From UBA4416 sp040387475 (GTDB lineage Bacteria; Bacteroidota; Bacteroidia; B-17B0; Aurantibacillaceae): 64,000 bases of DNA. Below the pieces are notes generated by a model, which searched no databases, was not told the origin of the DNA, and saw nothing but the letters and a program-made list of their open reading frames with translations. The position numbers and the translations under genes were made by a program. Below are positions 1 to 9,044 of the stretch, piece by piece. Every line of letters begins with the position of its first letter. Position 1 is the stretch's first letter. The stretch is taken from the NCBI GenBank assembly GCA_040387475.1, contig JAZKDT010000001.1:496001-560000 (forward strand), read 5' to 3'.

Positions 1-203
1 ACGATTGAATGCTATTTTTATTGAGCGTCAAACAAAAAAGCCCCTTTCAAGAGACCTGCTGTATTTTTTGGCCGCGGCGGATTATTCACATGATCCTTCG
101 GCAAGCCTAAAGTCATAAAGCAAAAGTAAATCGCTTTTGCGATTTGCTTTCTTTTTCCATACCTGTGCTTACGGGCAAGCCTGCCGCACCTGTATGAAAA
201 AAG

Positions 204-230
204 AAAGGCTTCGACTGTGTCGAAGCCTTT
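204..230 (-). terminator. Terminator hairpin downstream of the SDR operon
   Basis: A 12-bp perfect stem (AAAGGCTTCGAC / GTCGAAGCCTTT) with a 3-nt loop. Read on the minus strand it is followed by a T-rich tract, which fits termination of the cupin-ADH-SDR transcript. The plus-strand side is also T-rich, so it may work in both directions. Confidence 0.7.
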
Positions 231-240
231 TGCTTTTATT

Positions 241-253
241 GAGGCCCCGAGCG
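241..253. repeat. Possible third copy of the tRNA-Cys 3'-end repeat
   Basis: GAGGCCCCGAGCG matches the 13-bp element boundary repeat GAGGTCCCGAGCG (2735-2747 and 27851-27863) at 12 of 13 bases, in the same orientation and, like the other two, just beside a hairpin. It could mark the outer end of an older tandem insertion covering 241-2735. A chance match cannot be excluded. Confidence 0.35.
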
Positions 254-404
254 CTGTCGGGCGAACCTCTCCTATGCCAGTGATAACAATGGTTTTAGTG
301 CGCTATGCCTATAACCCTTGGGTATTACTTAAACATTTGAATTAAACTTGCATCTAATATTCGACTTCTGTTTAAATAAATAAAAGTTAAGAAAAAAAGT
401 TTAA

Positions 405-1157
405 TTAGCCCTCGTTCAACCTCAGTCCCGTTATGTGTTCACAGGTTTTAAGTAACTTTTCCTGAACATTTACATCGTTAACCATTGAAAGATAATGAGC
501 TTGTTTTTTGTGGTGAAAATATTTGCCACTTACCTTTGCCTCGGTATCATTGCTTACAGCAAGCCATACCTGTGTTTCAAATCCCTTTTCTAAACTATCA
601 GGAGCACCTTTACCGCCCATTTTTGTTGGCACCCACCCAGGATGAAGCGCATTTACATGCACATCCGGCCATTTACGCGCAACTGCCATCGACAAAACCA
701 GGTCATGAAGTTTGGTATCAGAGTAACTAATCGTTTTGTTATGTCCAATGGGTAAATTATCAGCATTCCCTTGAAGGTGCATATCCGAACTTAAATAGAT
801 CAGTCGTTTTGGCTTTTCAATAAGACAGGTTAACATATAAGGCGCAAGGCAGTTTACCACAAATAATACCGGCAAACCATCTGCATTATTTCCTGATGCC
901 TCATAAATACCTGCATTATGAATAATGGCGTCAAACTTTCCTAGCGCATTTACTTTTGGGGCAAGCGCTTTCGTATCGTCGATACTGGAAAGATCAGCTA
1001 TCAGCACATTTTCGGCTCCAGGTGCTTTTTCTAAAGCCAGGTTTGCTCTGTCTTTGTTGCGCGCATGAAGAACAACCTGATGTCCTTGGTTAATTAGCGC
1101 TTGCGCTGCCAGTTGACCGAGACCGTCAGCAGATCCTGTAATAAATATTCGTGCCAT
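405..1157 (-). CDS. SDR family NAD(P)-dependent oxidoreductase
   Basis: A 250-residue short-chain dehydrogenase/reductase. The N-terminal Rossmann motif is TGSADGLG (family TGxxxGxG), followed by the structural NAG motif (HNAGIY) and the catalytic YxxxK (YSDTK), with an upstream SSD that supplies the active-site serine. Length is normal for a classical SDR. It is the last gene of a minus-strand run, 6 nt after the alcohol dehydrogenase gene, so they are probably co-transcribed. The substrate cannot be read from sequence; SDRs of this kind reduce carbonyls or oxidise alcohols in the cytoplasm. Next to an alcohol dehydrogenase and a cupin, a role in removing reactive carbonyls is an inference only. 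Confidence 0.9.
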   Translation of the reverse strand: MARIFITGSADGLGQLAAQALINQGHQVVLHARNKDRANLALEKAPGAENVLIADLSSIDDTKALAPKVNALGKFDAIIHNAGIYEASGNNADGLPVLFVVNCLAPYMLTCLIEKPKRLIYLSSDMHLQGNADNLPIGHNKTISYSDTKLHDLVLSMAVARKWPDVHVNALHPGWVPTKMGGKGAPDSLEKGFETQVWLAVSNDTEAKVSGKYFHHKKQAHYLSMVNDVNVQEKLLKTCEHITGLRLNEG

Positions 1158-1163
1158 ATTATT

Positions 1164-2222
1164 TTATTTTTTCAGAGAAGCTAGATCAATGACAAAACGG
1201 TATTTCACATCGCTCTTGATCATGCGTTCATAAGCGCCATTTATATCCTGCATGTTGATCATTTCTATTTCAGAAACAATATTGTGCTGGCCGCAAAAGT
1301 CTAACATTTCCTGCGTTTCTTTAATGCCTCCAATAACAGAACCCGCTACTGATTTTCTTCCCAGGATCAATGCACTTGAATCCAAAAACGGATCTAATGG
1401 CCCAAGATACCCAACCAGTACTAAAGTGCCGGAGATTGACAGAGTGGATACATAAGGCTTAACATCATGAACATAAGGAACCGTATCAATGATCAGATCA
1501 AATTGCCCTACCGCTGCGTCCATTTCAGATTCTTCAGTAGAGATGATCACTTTATCTGCGCCAAGTTCTTTGGCATCCTGTATTTTAGATTTTGAACGTG
1601 AAAATAAAGTAACATCAGCGCCCAGCGCTTTCGCTAATTTTATGGCCATGTGTCCTAATCCACCTAAGCCAACAACAGCTACTTTAGTTCCTTTGGTTAC
1701 GTTCCAATGTTTTAAAGGCGACCATGTAGTTATGCCAGCACAAAGTAGCGGTGCCGATGCTGCAAGGTCGATGTTAGCAGGTACTTTTAATACGAAGTTT
1801 TGTTTTACAACAATTTTTTCTGAGTAACCGCCAAACGTATGGCCACCCAAATGTTTATCTTCTGCGTTATACGTGCCGGTAAAACCGTTGGAGCAATATT
1901 GCTCAAGATCATTTTTACAACTATGACACGTTGAGCAGGAATCTACTAAACATCCAACCCCAACTGTATCTCCTGTTTTAAACTTGGTGACAGAACTTCC
2001 AACCTTGGTTACTTTTCCCACGATCTCGTGCCCGGGCACGCAAGGATACTGTGTCCCCTCCCAATCGCCGCGCGCAGTGTGAATATCGGAATGACAAACA
2101 CCGCAAAACAAAATGTCTATCTCAACATCTTCGGGCGTTAATTCTCTTCTTGAAATAGTTAGCCCTTCCAGGTTTTTATCGGCTGCATAAGTGCCAAATG
2201 CTTTTACTTTAAATGAATTCAT
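1164..2222 (-). CDS. Zinc-dependent NAD(P) alcohol dehydrogenase (YahK/cinnamyl-alcohol type)
   Basis: A 352-residue medium-chain dehydrogenase. The catalytic zinc ligands are in CGVCHSDIH and the GHE motif (VPGHEIVG). The structural zinc site is the four-cysteine loop beginning CLVDSCSTCHSC. The coenzyme fold carries GLGGLGHMAIK. The pattern is that of the YahK/AdhC cinnamyl-alcohol-dehydrogenase-like group, which reduces a wide range of aldehydes with NADPH. It sits between a cupin gene (19 nt upstream) and an SDR gene (6 nt downstream) on the same strand, so all three probably form one operon. Physiological substrate unknown. Confidence 0.92.
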   Translation of the reverse strand: MNSFKVKAFGTYAADKNLEGLTISRRELTPEDVEIDILFCGVCHSDIHTARGDWEGTQYPCVPGHEIVGKVTKVGSSVTKFKTGDTVGVGCLVDSCSTCHSCKNDLEQYCSNGFTGTYNAEDKHLGGHTFGGYSEKIVVKQNFVLKVPANIDLAASAPLLCAGITTWSPLKHWNVTKGTKVAVVGLGGLGHMAIKLAKALGADVTLFSRSKSKIQDAKELGADKVIISTEESEMDAAVGQFDLIIDTVPYVHDVKPYVSTLSISGTLVLVGYLGPLDPFLDSSALILGRKSVAGSVIGGIKETQEMLDFCGQHNIVSEIEMINMQDINGAYERMIKSDVKYRFVIDLASLKK

Positions 2223-2241
2223 ATTCTTAAGTTTTCTTAAA

Positions 2242-2643
2242 TTATTTTGCTACGCCATTATATTCTTCATCTGTTACAGGCTCTAGCCATGTTACCTGAA
2301 CATCATCTTTAAAATTGGTAATAGCAATGTGCACCATTTTACTATTGGGTGAAGCTCCATGCCAATGCTCTGTGTTCTCCGGGATAGTCACTACATCACC
2401 TTTTTTTATTATTTGCGCTAGCTTGCCTTTTTCCTGGTAATAACCGCTCCCCTCAATAACAAGTAATACCTGGCCTCGTGGATGTGTATGCCAGTTTGTT
2501 CTCGCTTTTGGTTCAAACGTTACGCTTCCGGTAGTGAAGTCATTATTTTTATCTTTCGCTACTAAGGGTGTTAAAAAGGCATCACCTGTAAACCATTCTT
2601 TTGGTAATGGCTGACCTTTCGGGAATATTTCTGTATGTTCCAT
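2242..2643 (-). CDS. Cupin-domain protein
   Basis: A 133-residue single-domain cupin. Motif 1 is WHTHPRGQVLLVIEGSG, with the metal-ligand histidines, and motif 2 is IPENTEHWHGA. Small cupins of this shape, often next to alcohol dehydrogenase and SDR genes, include manganese-dependent hydroxynitrile lyase-like proteins and carboxymuconolactone-decarboxylase-associated cupins; the real reaction here is unknown. First gene of the three-gene minus-strand operon. Its upstream region reaches directly to the left end of the integrative element. Confidence 0.85.
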   Translation of the reverse strand: MEHTEIFPKGQPLPKEWFTGDAFLTPLVAKDKNNDFTTGSVTFEPKARTNWHTHPRGQVLLVIEGSGYYQEKGKLAQIIKKGDVVTIPENTEHWHGASPNSKMVHIAITNFKDDVQVTWLEPVTDEEYNGVAK

Positions 2644-2700
2644 ACTGGTACTTTGTTTTTTTGAATTACAACTTGAGTCAATCTTCTTTCTGAAACAAAA

Positions 2701-2729
2701 AACCCCTTATAAATCAATATAAGGGGCTT
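2701..2729 (-). terminator. Hairpin beside the left element end, probably the original tRNA-Cys terminator
   Basis: A 9-bp stem (CCCCTTATA / TATAAGGGG) with a 6-nt loop, immediately left of the displaced tRNA-Cys 3'-end copy. On the minus strand it runs into a T-rich tract. Its place next to the duplicated tRNA end suggests that it terminated tRNA-Cys before the element inserted. Confidence 0.55.
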
Positions 2730-2734
2730 AATTG

Positions 2735-2747
2735 GAGGTCCCGAGCG
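2735..2747. repeat. Left attachment-site core (direct repeat of tRNA-Cys 3' end)
   Basis: GAGGTCCCGAGCG is identical to 27851-27863, which is the last stretch of the tRNA-Cys gene plus one base. The copies lie in direct orientation about 25.1 kb apart. The integrase gene is just inside this copy. This is the usual footprint of site-specific integration into a tRNA 3' end, so this is the displaced end. Confidence 0.75.
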
Positions 2748-2858
2748 AACTAACCCCCCTGCACCCGATTTTATCAGATTTGCTACTTTGCTTTAATAGC
2801 AAGGGCTTCAGCGATTTGTTAAAGCAATGAAAAGTAGCTAAAAGCAAAGCAATTGTGG

Positions 2859-2883
2859 AAATGTTTTACCCTTTGTTTTACCC
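2859..2883. repeat. Left integrase arm-type repeats
   Basis: Two TGTTTTACCC units 12 nt apart (2862-2871 and 2874-2883), preceded by AAA. A similar pair, 11 nt apart, lies inside the right end at 27773-27796. Paired short repeats inside both ends of a tyrosine-integrase element are typical arm-binding sites. They also overlap the region upstream of the integrase gene, where a -7-like TATTTTTG lies at 2885-2892, so integrase could repress itself. This is inference from position. Confidence 0.5.
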
Positions 2884-2922
2884 TTATTTTTGCTTTCAGA
2901 CGTAACTTTATAGAAAAAAAAT

Positions 2923-4194
2923 ATGGCATCATCGGTAAAAATAATCTGGAGAGAGGATAAAATAAACAGGAAAGGGGAAGCGCCGCTATACCTAAGATTG
3001 ATTAAAAACCGCACACCCAAGTATATTGCTTTGGGAATTGTTGTCCACAAAGATAATTGGGATGAAGACAATAAACGGGTTAAAAAGGGCATGAGAAATT
3101 CCCAACGTATTAATAACCTCATCTCAAACAAATTTGCCGAAGCCGAGAACCAGGCCCTTGAATTAGAAACCCATTTTAAAGATATTTCCTCAAGTAAGAT
3201 TAAAGAGAATATAATGGGTAAAGCCTCGGTTGATTTTTTTGAATACTGTACTACATATTTCAAACTCATTAAAGGAAAGATCGCAGGTTCCACTTATGAT
3301 AAAGCCGATGGCGTTATAAAAAAGATGAAAGAATATGCCGGCAATAAAAGCGTCGCTTTTGAACAGCTAACAGTTCTTTGGCTTAAGGAGTATGAGTGCT
3401 TTATGAGATCAGATAAGAAAGATAAAAAGGGTAATCCAATAAAAGGCAATAAGAACAACACTATTTTCGCAAACATGAAAATAATCCGCCGCATTGTAAA
3501 TGAGGCGGTAAGAGATAAAGTGATCAAGTACGATGAAAATCCATTCTTACACTATAAATGCAAATGGGAAAAGACTGTAAAGAATTTCTGTGCAGAAAAT
3601 GAATTGGAAGCTATTGAAAATATAGAGTTAGAGCCTGAAACAAGAATATTTAATACCCGTAATGCTTATATACTGTCTTCTTATGCCGGCGGTCTACGTA
3701 TTTCAGACGTGTGCAAATTAAAGAAACGCAACTATGATGGTGAACGCATTTTTATTTATACAAAAAAATGCAAGGGTGTTCCGGTTTCAATTAAATTGCC
3801 ACAAAAAGCAATTGATATTATGAATATCTATTGTAAGCCTAGTGATAACCCTGATCACTTTGTTTTTCCTTTCTTGAGTAATGATATCGATTATTCTAAT
3901 GAAGATTTTTTAACCAAAGCAATAGATTCGCAGGATACTATCTGCAATAAAGCTTTAAAAGATATTGCCGATTATGCTAGGTTAGATAAACACATTACCT
4001 TCCATACATCACGCCATACATGGGCTACAAGGGCTTTAAGAAAAGGCATGCGAATAGAATATGTTTCAAAATTAATGGGCCATTCAGATATTAAAACAAC
4101 ACAGATATATGCCCAAATTGTAAATGAAGAGCTTGATAATGCTATGGATGTATTCAATGAGCCTATCACAGAATATGGCTTAATAACAGCCTAA
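2923..4194 (+). CDS. Tyrosine site-specific integrase
   Basis: A 423-residue tyrosine recombinase of the Bacteroidota type. There is an N-terminal arm-binding region (about 1-100), a SAM-like core-binding domain (about 105-205) and the catalytic domain. Catalytic residues are readable: R259 in GGLRISDVC, H361 and R364 in HTSRH, H387 in MGHSD, and the nucleophile Y396 in TQIYAQ. The length fits element integrases of this phylum. It lies 175 nt inside the left attachment core and reads inward, as expected for the enzyme that inserts and excises this element at tRNA-Cys. No separate excisionase is certain; the HTH protein at 15160 is a candidate. Confidence 0.93.
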   Translation: MASSVKIIWREDKINRKGEAPLYLRLIKNRTPKYIALGIVVHKDNWDEDNKRVKKGMRNSQRINNLISNKFAEAENQALELETHFKDISSSKIKENIMGKASVDFFEYCTTYFKLIKGKIAGSTYDKADGVIKKMKEYAGNKSVAFEQLTVLWLKEYECFMRSDKKDKKGNPIKGNKNNTIFANMKIIRRIVNEAVRDKVIKYDENPFLHYKCKWEKTVKNFCAENELEAIENIELEPETRIFNTRNAYILSSYAGGLRISDVCKLKKRNYDGERIFIYTKKCKGVPVSIKLPQKAIDIMNIYCKPSDNPDHFVFPFLSNDIDYSNEDFLTKAIDSQDTICNKALKDIADYARLDKHITFHTSRHTWATRALRKGMRIEYVSKLMGHSDIKTTQIYAQIVNEELDNAMDVFNEPITEYGLITA

Positions 4195-4215
4195 AAACCC
4201 CTCCTTTTTCACTTA

Positions 4216-4246
4216 TTTGCCTTTAAATTTATAATTTGTACCTTTG
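4216..4246 (+). promoter_or_regulatory. Bacteroidota-type promoter of the metal efflux operon
   Basis: TTTG at 4216-4219 and TACCTTTG at 4239-4246 are separated by exactly 19 nt, matching the Bacteroidota sigma consensus TTTG / TAnnTTTG. Transcription would begin within a few bases of the TTG start codon at 4252, so the first gene may be translated from a nearly leaderless mRNA. Confidence 0.6.
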
Positions 4247-4251
4247 GATCG

Positions 4252-4563
4252 TTGAAAAAAGTATTCTACATATTCTTTGCTTTCTATTTTTTAAGCTTAT
4301 CCGTTATGCCTTGTAACGATAAACAGGATTGCAAGGAAGCAAAACATACTGAACAATTTGCCCAGGAAGATCATCATGATCATGCAAATGAAACCTGCAC
4401 ACCTTTTTGTGTTTGTTCATGCTGCGCTACTCACATTCTTTTCTCAAACTTCACCAACGAATTTTCTGTAGATACAGAATCCAAAACGGTTTATACTAAA
4501 CCGGCTAATGCAGATCTTGTTTCTGCTGTACTTACTATCTGGCAACCGCCTAAACTCGCTTAA
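4252..4563 (+). CDS. DUF6660-like small secreted Cys/His-rich protein
   Basis: About 103 residues: an N-terminal hydrophobic signal segment (about 4-18), then a metal-ligand-rich stretch with HHDHANETC and CTPFCVCSCC. It resembles the DUF6660 proteins that precede heavy-metal RND operons in Bacteroidota, recognised from memory. The start is TTG; a start at the internal ATG would lose the signal segment. It leads the operon, about 100 nt before the RND pump gene. A periplasmic metal-binding or sensing role is likely but unproven. Confidence 0.65.
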   Translation: MKKVFYIFFAFYFLSLSVMPCNDKQDCKEAKHTEQFAQEDHHDHANETCTPFCVCSCCATHILFSNFTNEFSVDTESKTVYTKPANADLVSAVLTIWQPPKLA

Positions 4564-4665
4564 TCTTTTTTCTTAAAATCTAAGTGGTCATTTCATGTCC
4601 GCTTGTTTTCCATTTTTTATTTACCGCTACATAGCTTTTTGCTATTGGCATTAATTGCATAAATT

Positions 4666-7600
4666 ATGTTAGATAAGATTATACGCTTTTCTATAAAGAA
4701 CAAAATAGTAATAGGCATTTTAACTTTAGCGCTTATTATTTGGGGCAGCTATTCATTAAAGCAGTTGCCGATTGATGCCGTGCCCGACATCACAAACAAC
4801 CAGGTACAGGTCATAACTATTTCGCCATCATTGGCTGCACAGGAAATAGAACGTTTGGTAACATTTCCGGTTGAGCAAACAATGGCAACCATTCCCGGTA
4901 TCGAGGAAGTAAGATCCTTTTCACGTTTCGGGCTTTCAGTTGTAACAGTTGTTTTCAAAGAGCATGTAGATGTATATTGGGCAAGGCAACAGGTAAACGA
5001 ACGTTTAAACGAAGCGAAGACAATTATTCCGCAGGGCGTTGGTACACCTGAGTTAGCACCTCTTACAACAGGCTTGGGCGAAATTTACCAATATGTACTT
5101 CATACAAAAAAAGGCTATGAAAAAAAATATACTGCAATGGAGCTTCGCACCATTCAGGATTGGATAGTTCGCAGGCAGTTATTAGGAACAGAAGGTGTTG
5201 CAGATATCAGCAGCTTTGGAGGCTACTTAAAACAATACGAAATCGCTTTAAATCCTGATAAGCTGCGCAGTATGAATATCAGTATCAGCGAAGTATTTAC
5301 AGCTCTACAAAAAAACAATCAGAATGCCGGAGGCGCATACATTGATAAAAAACCAAATGCATATTTCATTCGCAGCGAAGGATTAATAGGAAGTATCGAA
5401 GATATTGAACGCATTGTTGTAAAAACAAATGAGAACGGCATCCCTGTATTAATGCGAAATGTAGCAACTATTGGTTTCGGGCATGCAACACGTTACGGCG
5501 CAATGACGCGCAACGATGAAGGCGAAGTTGTAGGTGCAATTGTTATGATGCTCAAAGGTGCCAATTCTTCAAAAGTAATCGCCAATGTAAAAGAGCGCAT
5601 TACGCAAATTGAAAAAACATTACCGGAAGGTGTGGTAATAGAACCCTTTTTAGACAGAACCAAATTGGTAAACAATGCCATTGGTACAGTAACAAAGAAC
5701 CTGGCAGAAGGTGCGTTGATCGTCATTTTTGTATTGGTGTTATTGCTTGGCAATTTCAGGGCGGGTTTGGTTGTTGCTTCTGTTATTCCGTTAGCGATGT
5801 TGTTTGCTATTTCATTAATGAACTTATTCGGAGTGTCAGGAAACTTAATGAGTTTGGGGGCAATTGATTTTGGTTTAATTGTCGATGGTGCCGTAATTAT
5901 TGTTGAAGCTACGCTTCACCATTTAGCAGGCAGAAATCTGAACAGGCGATTATCACAAAATGAAATGGACACCGAAGTTTACGAATCTGCTTCCAAAATA
6001 AGAAATTCAGCAGCCTTTGGTGAGATCATTATTTTAATTGTGTACTTACCTATCCTTGCATTGGTGGGTGTTGAAGGTAAAATGTTCAGGCCAATGGCGC
6101 AAACAGTTTCGTTTGCCATTTTAGGCGCATTTATTTTATCTCTTACTTATGTACCTATGGTATCGGCTTTGTTTTTAAATAAAAATGTAATTAAAAAGAG
6201 AACTATTTCAGATCGTATCATTGAGTTTTTCCAACGCGGATATACACCGATGCTCTTAGGAGCATTAAAAAGAAAAGTCACAATCGTTGTTTCCGCTTTC
6301 GTTCTTTTTATATTTAGTGTAATTGTCTTTATGAATATGGGAGGAGAATTTATTCCAACATTGGATGAAGGAGATTTTGCAGTTGAAACAAGAGTATTAA
6401 CGGGTAGTTCTATTTCACAAACGATCGAAGCATCTCTAAGAGCAGCTAAAATATTAAAAGCAAAATTCCCTGAAGTAAAAGAAGTGATTGGCAAAGTAGG
6501 TTCAGGCGAAATTCCCACAGATCCTATGCCGGTAGAAGCTTGTGATTTAATGATCATTTTAAAAGATAAATCTGAGTGGACAAGCGCGTCTACCCGTGAT
6601 GAGTTAGCCGAAAAAATGTCCGAAGCTTTAGAGGATATTCCTGGTGTAACATTCGGTTTTCAACAACCAATCCAAATGCGTTTTAATGAATTAATGACCG
6701 GTGCTAAACAGGATGTGGTTATAAAGATCTATGGTGAAAATTTAGACATGCTTACGCAGTATGCAAACAAGATCAGCAAATTATCTACAAGTGTTGAAGG
6801 AGCCCAGGATTTATATGTTGAACAGGTAACAGGGCAACAACAGATCGTTATAAAATTTGACAGGGATAAGATTGCTCAGTTCGGGTTAAACATCGAAGAC
6901 ATCAATCAGGTTATAAAAACAGGTTTCGCAGGAGAAACAGCAGGACAGGTTTACGAAGAAGAAAAACGTTTTGATTTGGTGGTAAGAATGGAAAAAGAGA
7001 ACAGGCAAACCATTGACGACATTAATAATTTATTTGTTACAGCACCAAATGGCAACAAAGTTCCTGTTTCACAGGTTGCCGATGTAGAGTTTAAAATAAG
7101 CCCTAATCAGATACAGCGTGATGATGCCAAACGAAGAATTACGGTTGGCTTTAATGTTCGTGGGCGTGATGTGGAAAGTGTTGTAAAAGAAATGCAGGCA
7201 AAGGTAGATAAGGAAATAAAATTTAGCCCGGGCTACTATCCTACCTATGGCGGAACATTTAAAAATTTAATTGAAGCAAGGGAACGTTTGGCAATTGCAG
7301 TGCCGATAGCACTGTTATTAATTTTCATGCTCTTGTATTTTACATTCAAATCATTTAAGCAAAGCTTATTGATTTTTACAGCTATTCCTTTATCCGCAAT
7401 CGGTGGTGTATTTGCTTTATGGATCAGGGGAATGCCGTTTAGTATCTCAGCCGGTGTAGGTTTCATTGCCTTGTTTGGTGTAGCCGTATTAAACGGAATA
7501 GTTCTAATTGCAGAGTTCAACAGTTTAAAAAAAGAAGGTATGACAGATTTAAAAGACATTATTTTAAAAGGAACAGGCACCCGTTTACGTCCTGTAATTA

Positions 7601-9027
7601 TGACAGCCTTAGTAGCATCGCTTGGTTTTTTACCTATGGCACTTTCGCATGGTTCAGGAGCAGAAGTTCAAAAACCATTAGCAACCGTTGTTATTGGTGG
7701 TTTGCTTACAGCAACACTTTTAACCTTATTGGTGTTACCCGTTTTATATTTCTTCTTTGAGCGTATGGGAAAAGGTAAACTAAAAACCTCGCATGCTTCT
7801 GTAATTATTTTACTAATGTTATTACCGGTACTTGGTAAATCTCAAATTATGGGTACAGGCATTACCATACAACAGGCAACCGATGAAGCGTTAAAAAACA
7901 ATTCCGGCATTAAAGCTGCAAATTACGAGATTGATTATAATAGGTCCGTAAAACGTTCATCAACTGATTTAGGAAAGACAAGCCTTTATTTAATGCACGG
8001 GCAATACAATTCACTCAATACGGATAATAATATTACAATCAGCCAAAGTATTCCGTTCCCAACGGTATTTTCAAGTCAGGCTAAATTAGGTACTGCGCAA
8101 ATAAAAGGTAGTGAGTTAAAATTACAGGTAACTCAAAACGAATTAAAAAACCAGGTTAAAACAGCTTACTATTATTTGCAATACTTACAGGCTGAAAGAA
8201 AGTTATTGATTAGCCAGGACAGCATTTATAACCTGTTCTTTAAAGCCTCCGCACTTCGGTTAAAAACAGGAGAAAGTAATTTATTGGAAAAGACAACTGC
8301 CGAAACACAATTGATGGAAGTACAGAATTTGTTGGCACAAAACCGGTCAGATATTTTAATATACCAATCGCAATTACAGGCTTTAATGAACAGTAAAAAT
8401 GCAGTACAAATAAGCCAGGATAACCTTTCTAAATTAGAGTTGACAGTACCTTCTGATAGTTCTGCGTTTAATCAAAGTCCTGCATTAGCTTATTTAAAAC
8501 AACAGGTCGAAATTAGTAACAAACAAAAAAAGGTAGAAGCTGCAAAAGTATTACCTGATTTTACAATTGGTTATTTTAATCAGTCACTAATTGGTTATCA
8601 AAACATAAATGGTTCTGATCAGTATTTTGATGCCTCCAAACGTTTTACAGGCTTTCAGGTTGGTGTTTCTATTCCTTTGTGGTTTGTTCCGCAAGCTGCA
8701 AAAGTAAAAGCGGCTGGCATTAATCAACAGGTTGTTCAAAGTAATTACGATCAGTACCAGGTCAACATGCAGGGACAATATAATCAGGCCATACAGGAAT
8801 ATTTAAAAGAAAAAAATACAATTGATTACTATGAAAAAAGCGCTTTGATAAATGCTGATTTAATAATTAAGCAGGCAGATAAAGGTTTTAAAAGTGGTGA
8901 GATCGGTTATGTGGAATATTTACAGGCAGTAAAAAATGCGTTGTCTATTAAGTCAAATTACCTGCAAAGCCTTAACCGTTACAATCAAAGTATCATAGCA
9001 CTTGAATTCCTTATTGGTAAAAAATAA
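4666..9027 (+). CDS. CzcA/CusA-family heavy-metal RND pump fused to a TolC-like outer-membrane factor
   Basis: At 1453 residues this is far longer than a plain RND pump (about 1040). Residues 1 to about 1040 form the inner-membrane proton-driven exporter with twelve membrane segments and two large periplasmic loops. The fourth-helix motif DFGLIVDGAVIIVE (about 401-414) holds the D-D-E pattern of divalent-cation pumps (Zn/Co/Cd, CzcA group) rather than the Cu/Ag type. After a second hydrophobic, signal-like segment (about 1042-1062) comes an outer-membrane-factor domain (about 1066-1453) with the long heptad-rich helices of TolC proteins. How one chain would span both membranes is unclear; cleavage at the internal signal is possible. 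Such fusions are known in Bacteroidota. It is followed after 17 nt by the adaptor gene. Confidence 0.92.
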   Translation: MLDKIIRFSIKNKIVIGILTLALIIWGSYSLKQLPIDAVPDITNNQVQVITISPSLAAQEIERLVTFPVEQTMATIPGIEEVRSFSRFGLSVVTVVFKEHVDVYWARQQVNERLNEAKTIIPQGVGTPELAPLTTGLGEIYQYVLHTKKGYEKKYTAMELRTIQDWIVRRQLLGTEGVADISSFGGYLKQYEIALNPDKLRSMNISISEVFTALQKNNQNAGGAYIDKKPNAYFIRSEGLIGSIEDIERIVVKTNENGIPVLMRNVATIGFGHATRYGAMTRNDEGEVVGAIVMMLKGANSSKVIANVKERITQIEKTLPEGVVIEPFLDRTKLVNNAIGTVTKNLAEGALIVIFVLVLLLGNFRAGLVVASVIPLAMLFAISLMNLFGVSGNLMSLGAIDFGLIVDGAVIIVEATLHHLAGRNLNRRLSQNEMDTEVYESASKIRNSAAFGEIIILIVYLPILALVGVEGKMFRPMAQTVSFAILGAFILSLTYVPMVSALFLNKNVIKKRTISDRIIEFFQRGYTPMLLGALKRKVTIVVSAFVLFIFSVIVFMNMGGEFIPTLDEGDFAVETRVLTGSSISQTIEASLRAAKILKAKFPEVKEVIGKVGSGEIPTDPMPVEACDLMIILKDKSEWTSASTRDELAEKMSEALEDIPGVTFGFQQPIQMRFNELMTGAKQDVVIKIYGENLDMLTQYANKISKLSTSVEGAQDLYVEQVTGQQQIVIKFDRDKIAQFGLNIEDINQVIKTGFAGETAGQVYEEEKRFDLVVRMEKENRQTIDDINNLFVTAPNGNKVPVSQVADVEFKISPNQIQRDDAKRRITVGFNVRGRDVESVVKEMQAKVDKEIKFSPGYYPTYGGTFKNLIEARERLAIAVPIALLLIFMLLYFTFKSFKQSLLIFTAIPLSAIGGVFALWIRGMPFSISAGVGFIALFGVAVLNGIVLIAEFNSLKKEGMTDLKDIILKGTGTRLRPVIMTALVASLGFLPMALSHGSGAEVQKPLATVVIGGLLTATLLTLLVLPVLYFFFERMGKGKLKTSHASVIILLMLLPVLGKSQIMGTGITIQQATDEALKNNSGIKAANYEIDYNRSVKRSSTDLGKTSLYLMHGQYNSLNTDNNITISQSIPFPTVFSSQAKLGTAQIKGSELKLQVTQNELKNQVKTAYYYLQYLQAERKLLISQDSIYNLFFKASALRLKTGESNLLEKTTAETQLMEVQNLLAQNRSDILIYQSQLQALMNSKNAVQISQDNLSKLELTVPSDSSAFNQSPALAYLKQQVEISNKQKKVEAAKVLPDFTIGYFNQSLIGYQNINGSDQYFDASKRFTGFQVGVSIPLWFVPQAAKVKAAGINQQVVQSNYDQYQVNMQGQYNQAIQEYLKEKNTIDYYEKSALINADLIIKQADKGFKSGEIGYVEYLQAVKNALSIKSNYLQSLNRYNQSIIALEFLIGKK

Positions 9028-9044
9028 TATTTAAAAACAGATTT

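Larger units (their letters stand above)
1..404. other. Intergenic stretch with hairpins, no gene
   Basis: No credible reading frame is visible. The stretch holds a strong hairpin at 204-230 and, just after it, a 13-base block at 241-253 that matches the tRNA-Cys 3' end with one mismatch (see those entries). The rest is AT-rich with short A and T runs. It lies downstream of the minus-strand SDR gene. Confidence 0.6.

Noticed and set aside
2735..2747. A second tRNA-Cys gene at the left end
   Set aside because: Only 13 bp match; no cloverleaf follows, so it is a displaced 3' end, not a gene.
2838..3293. A minus-strand frame over the integrase gene
   Set aside because: It is the antisense shadow of the integrase, which has full catalytic residues.
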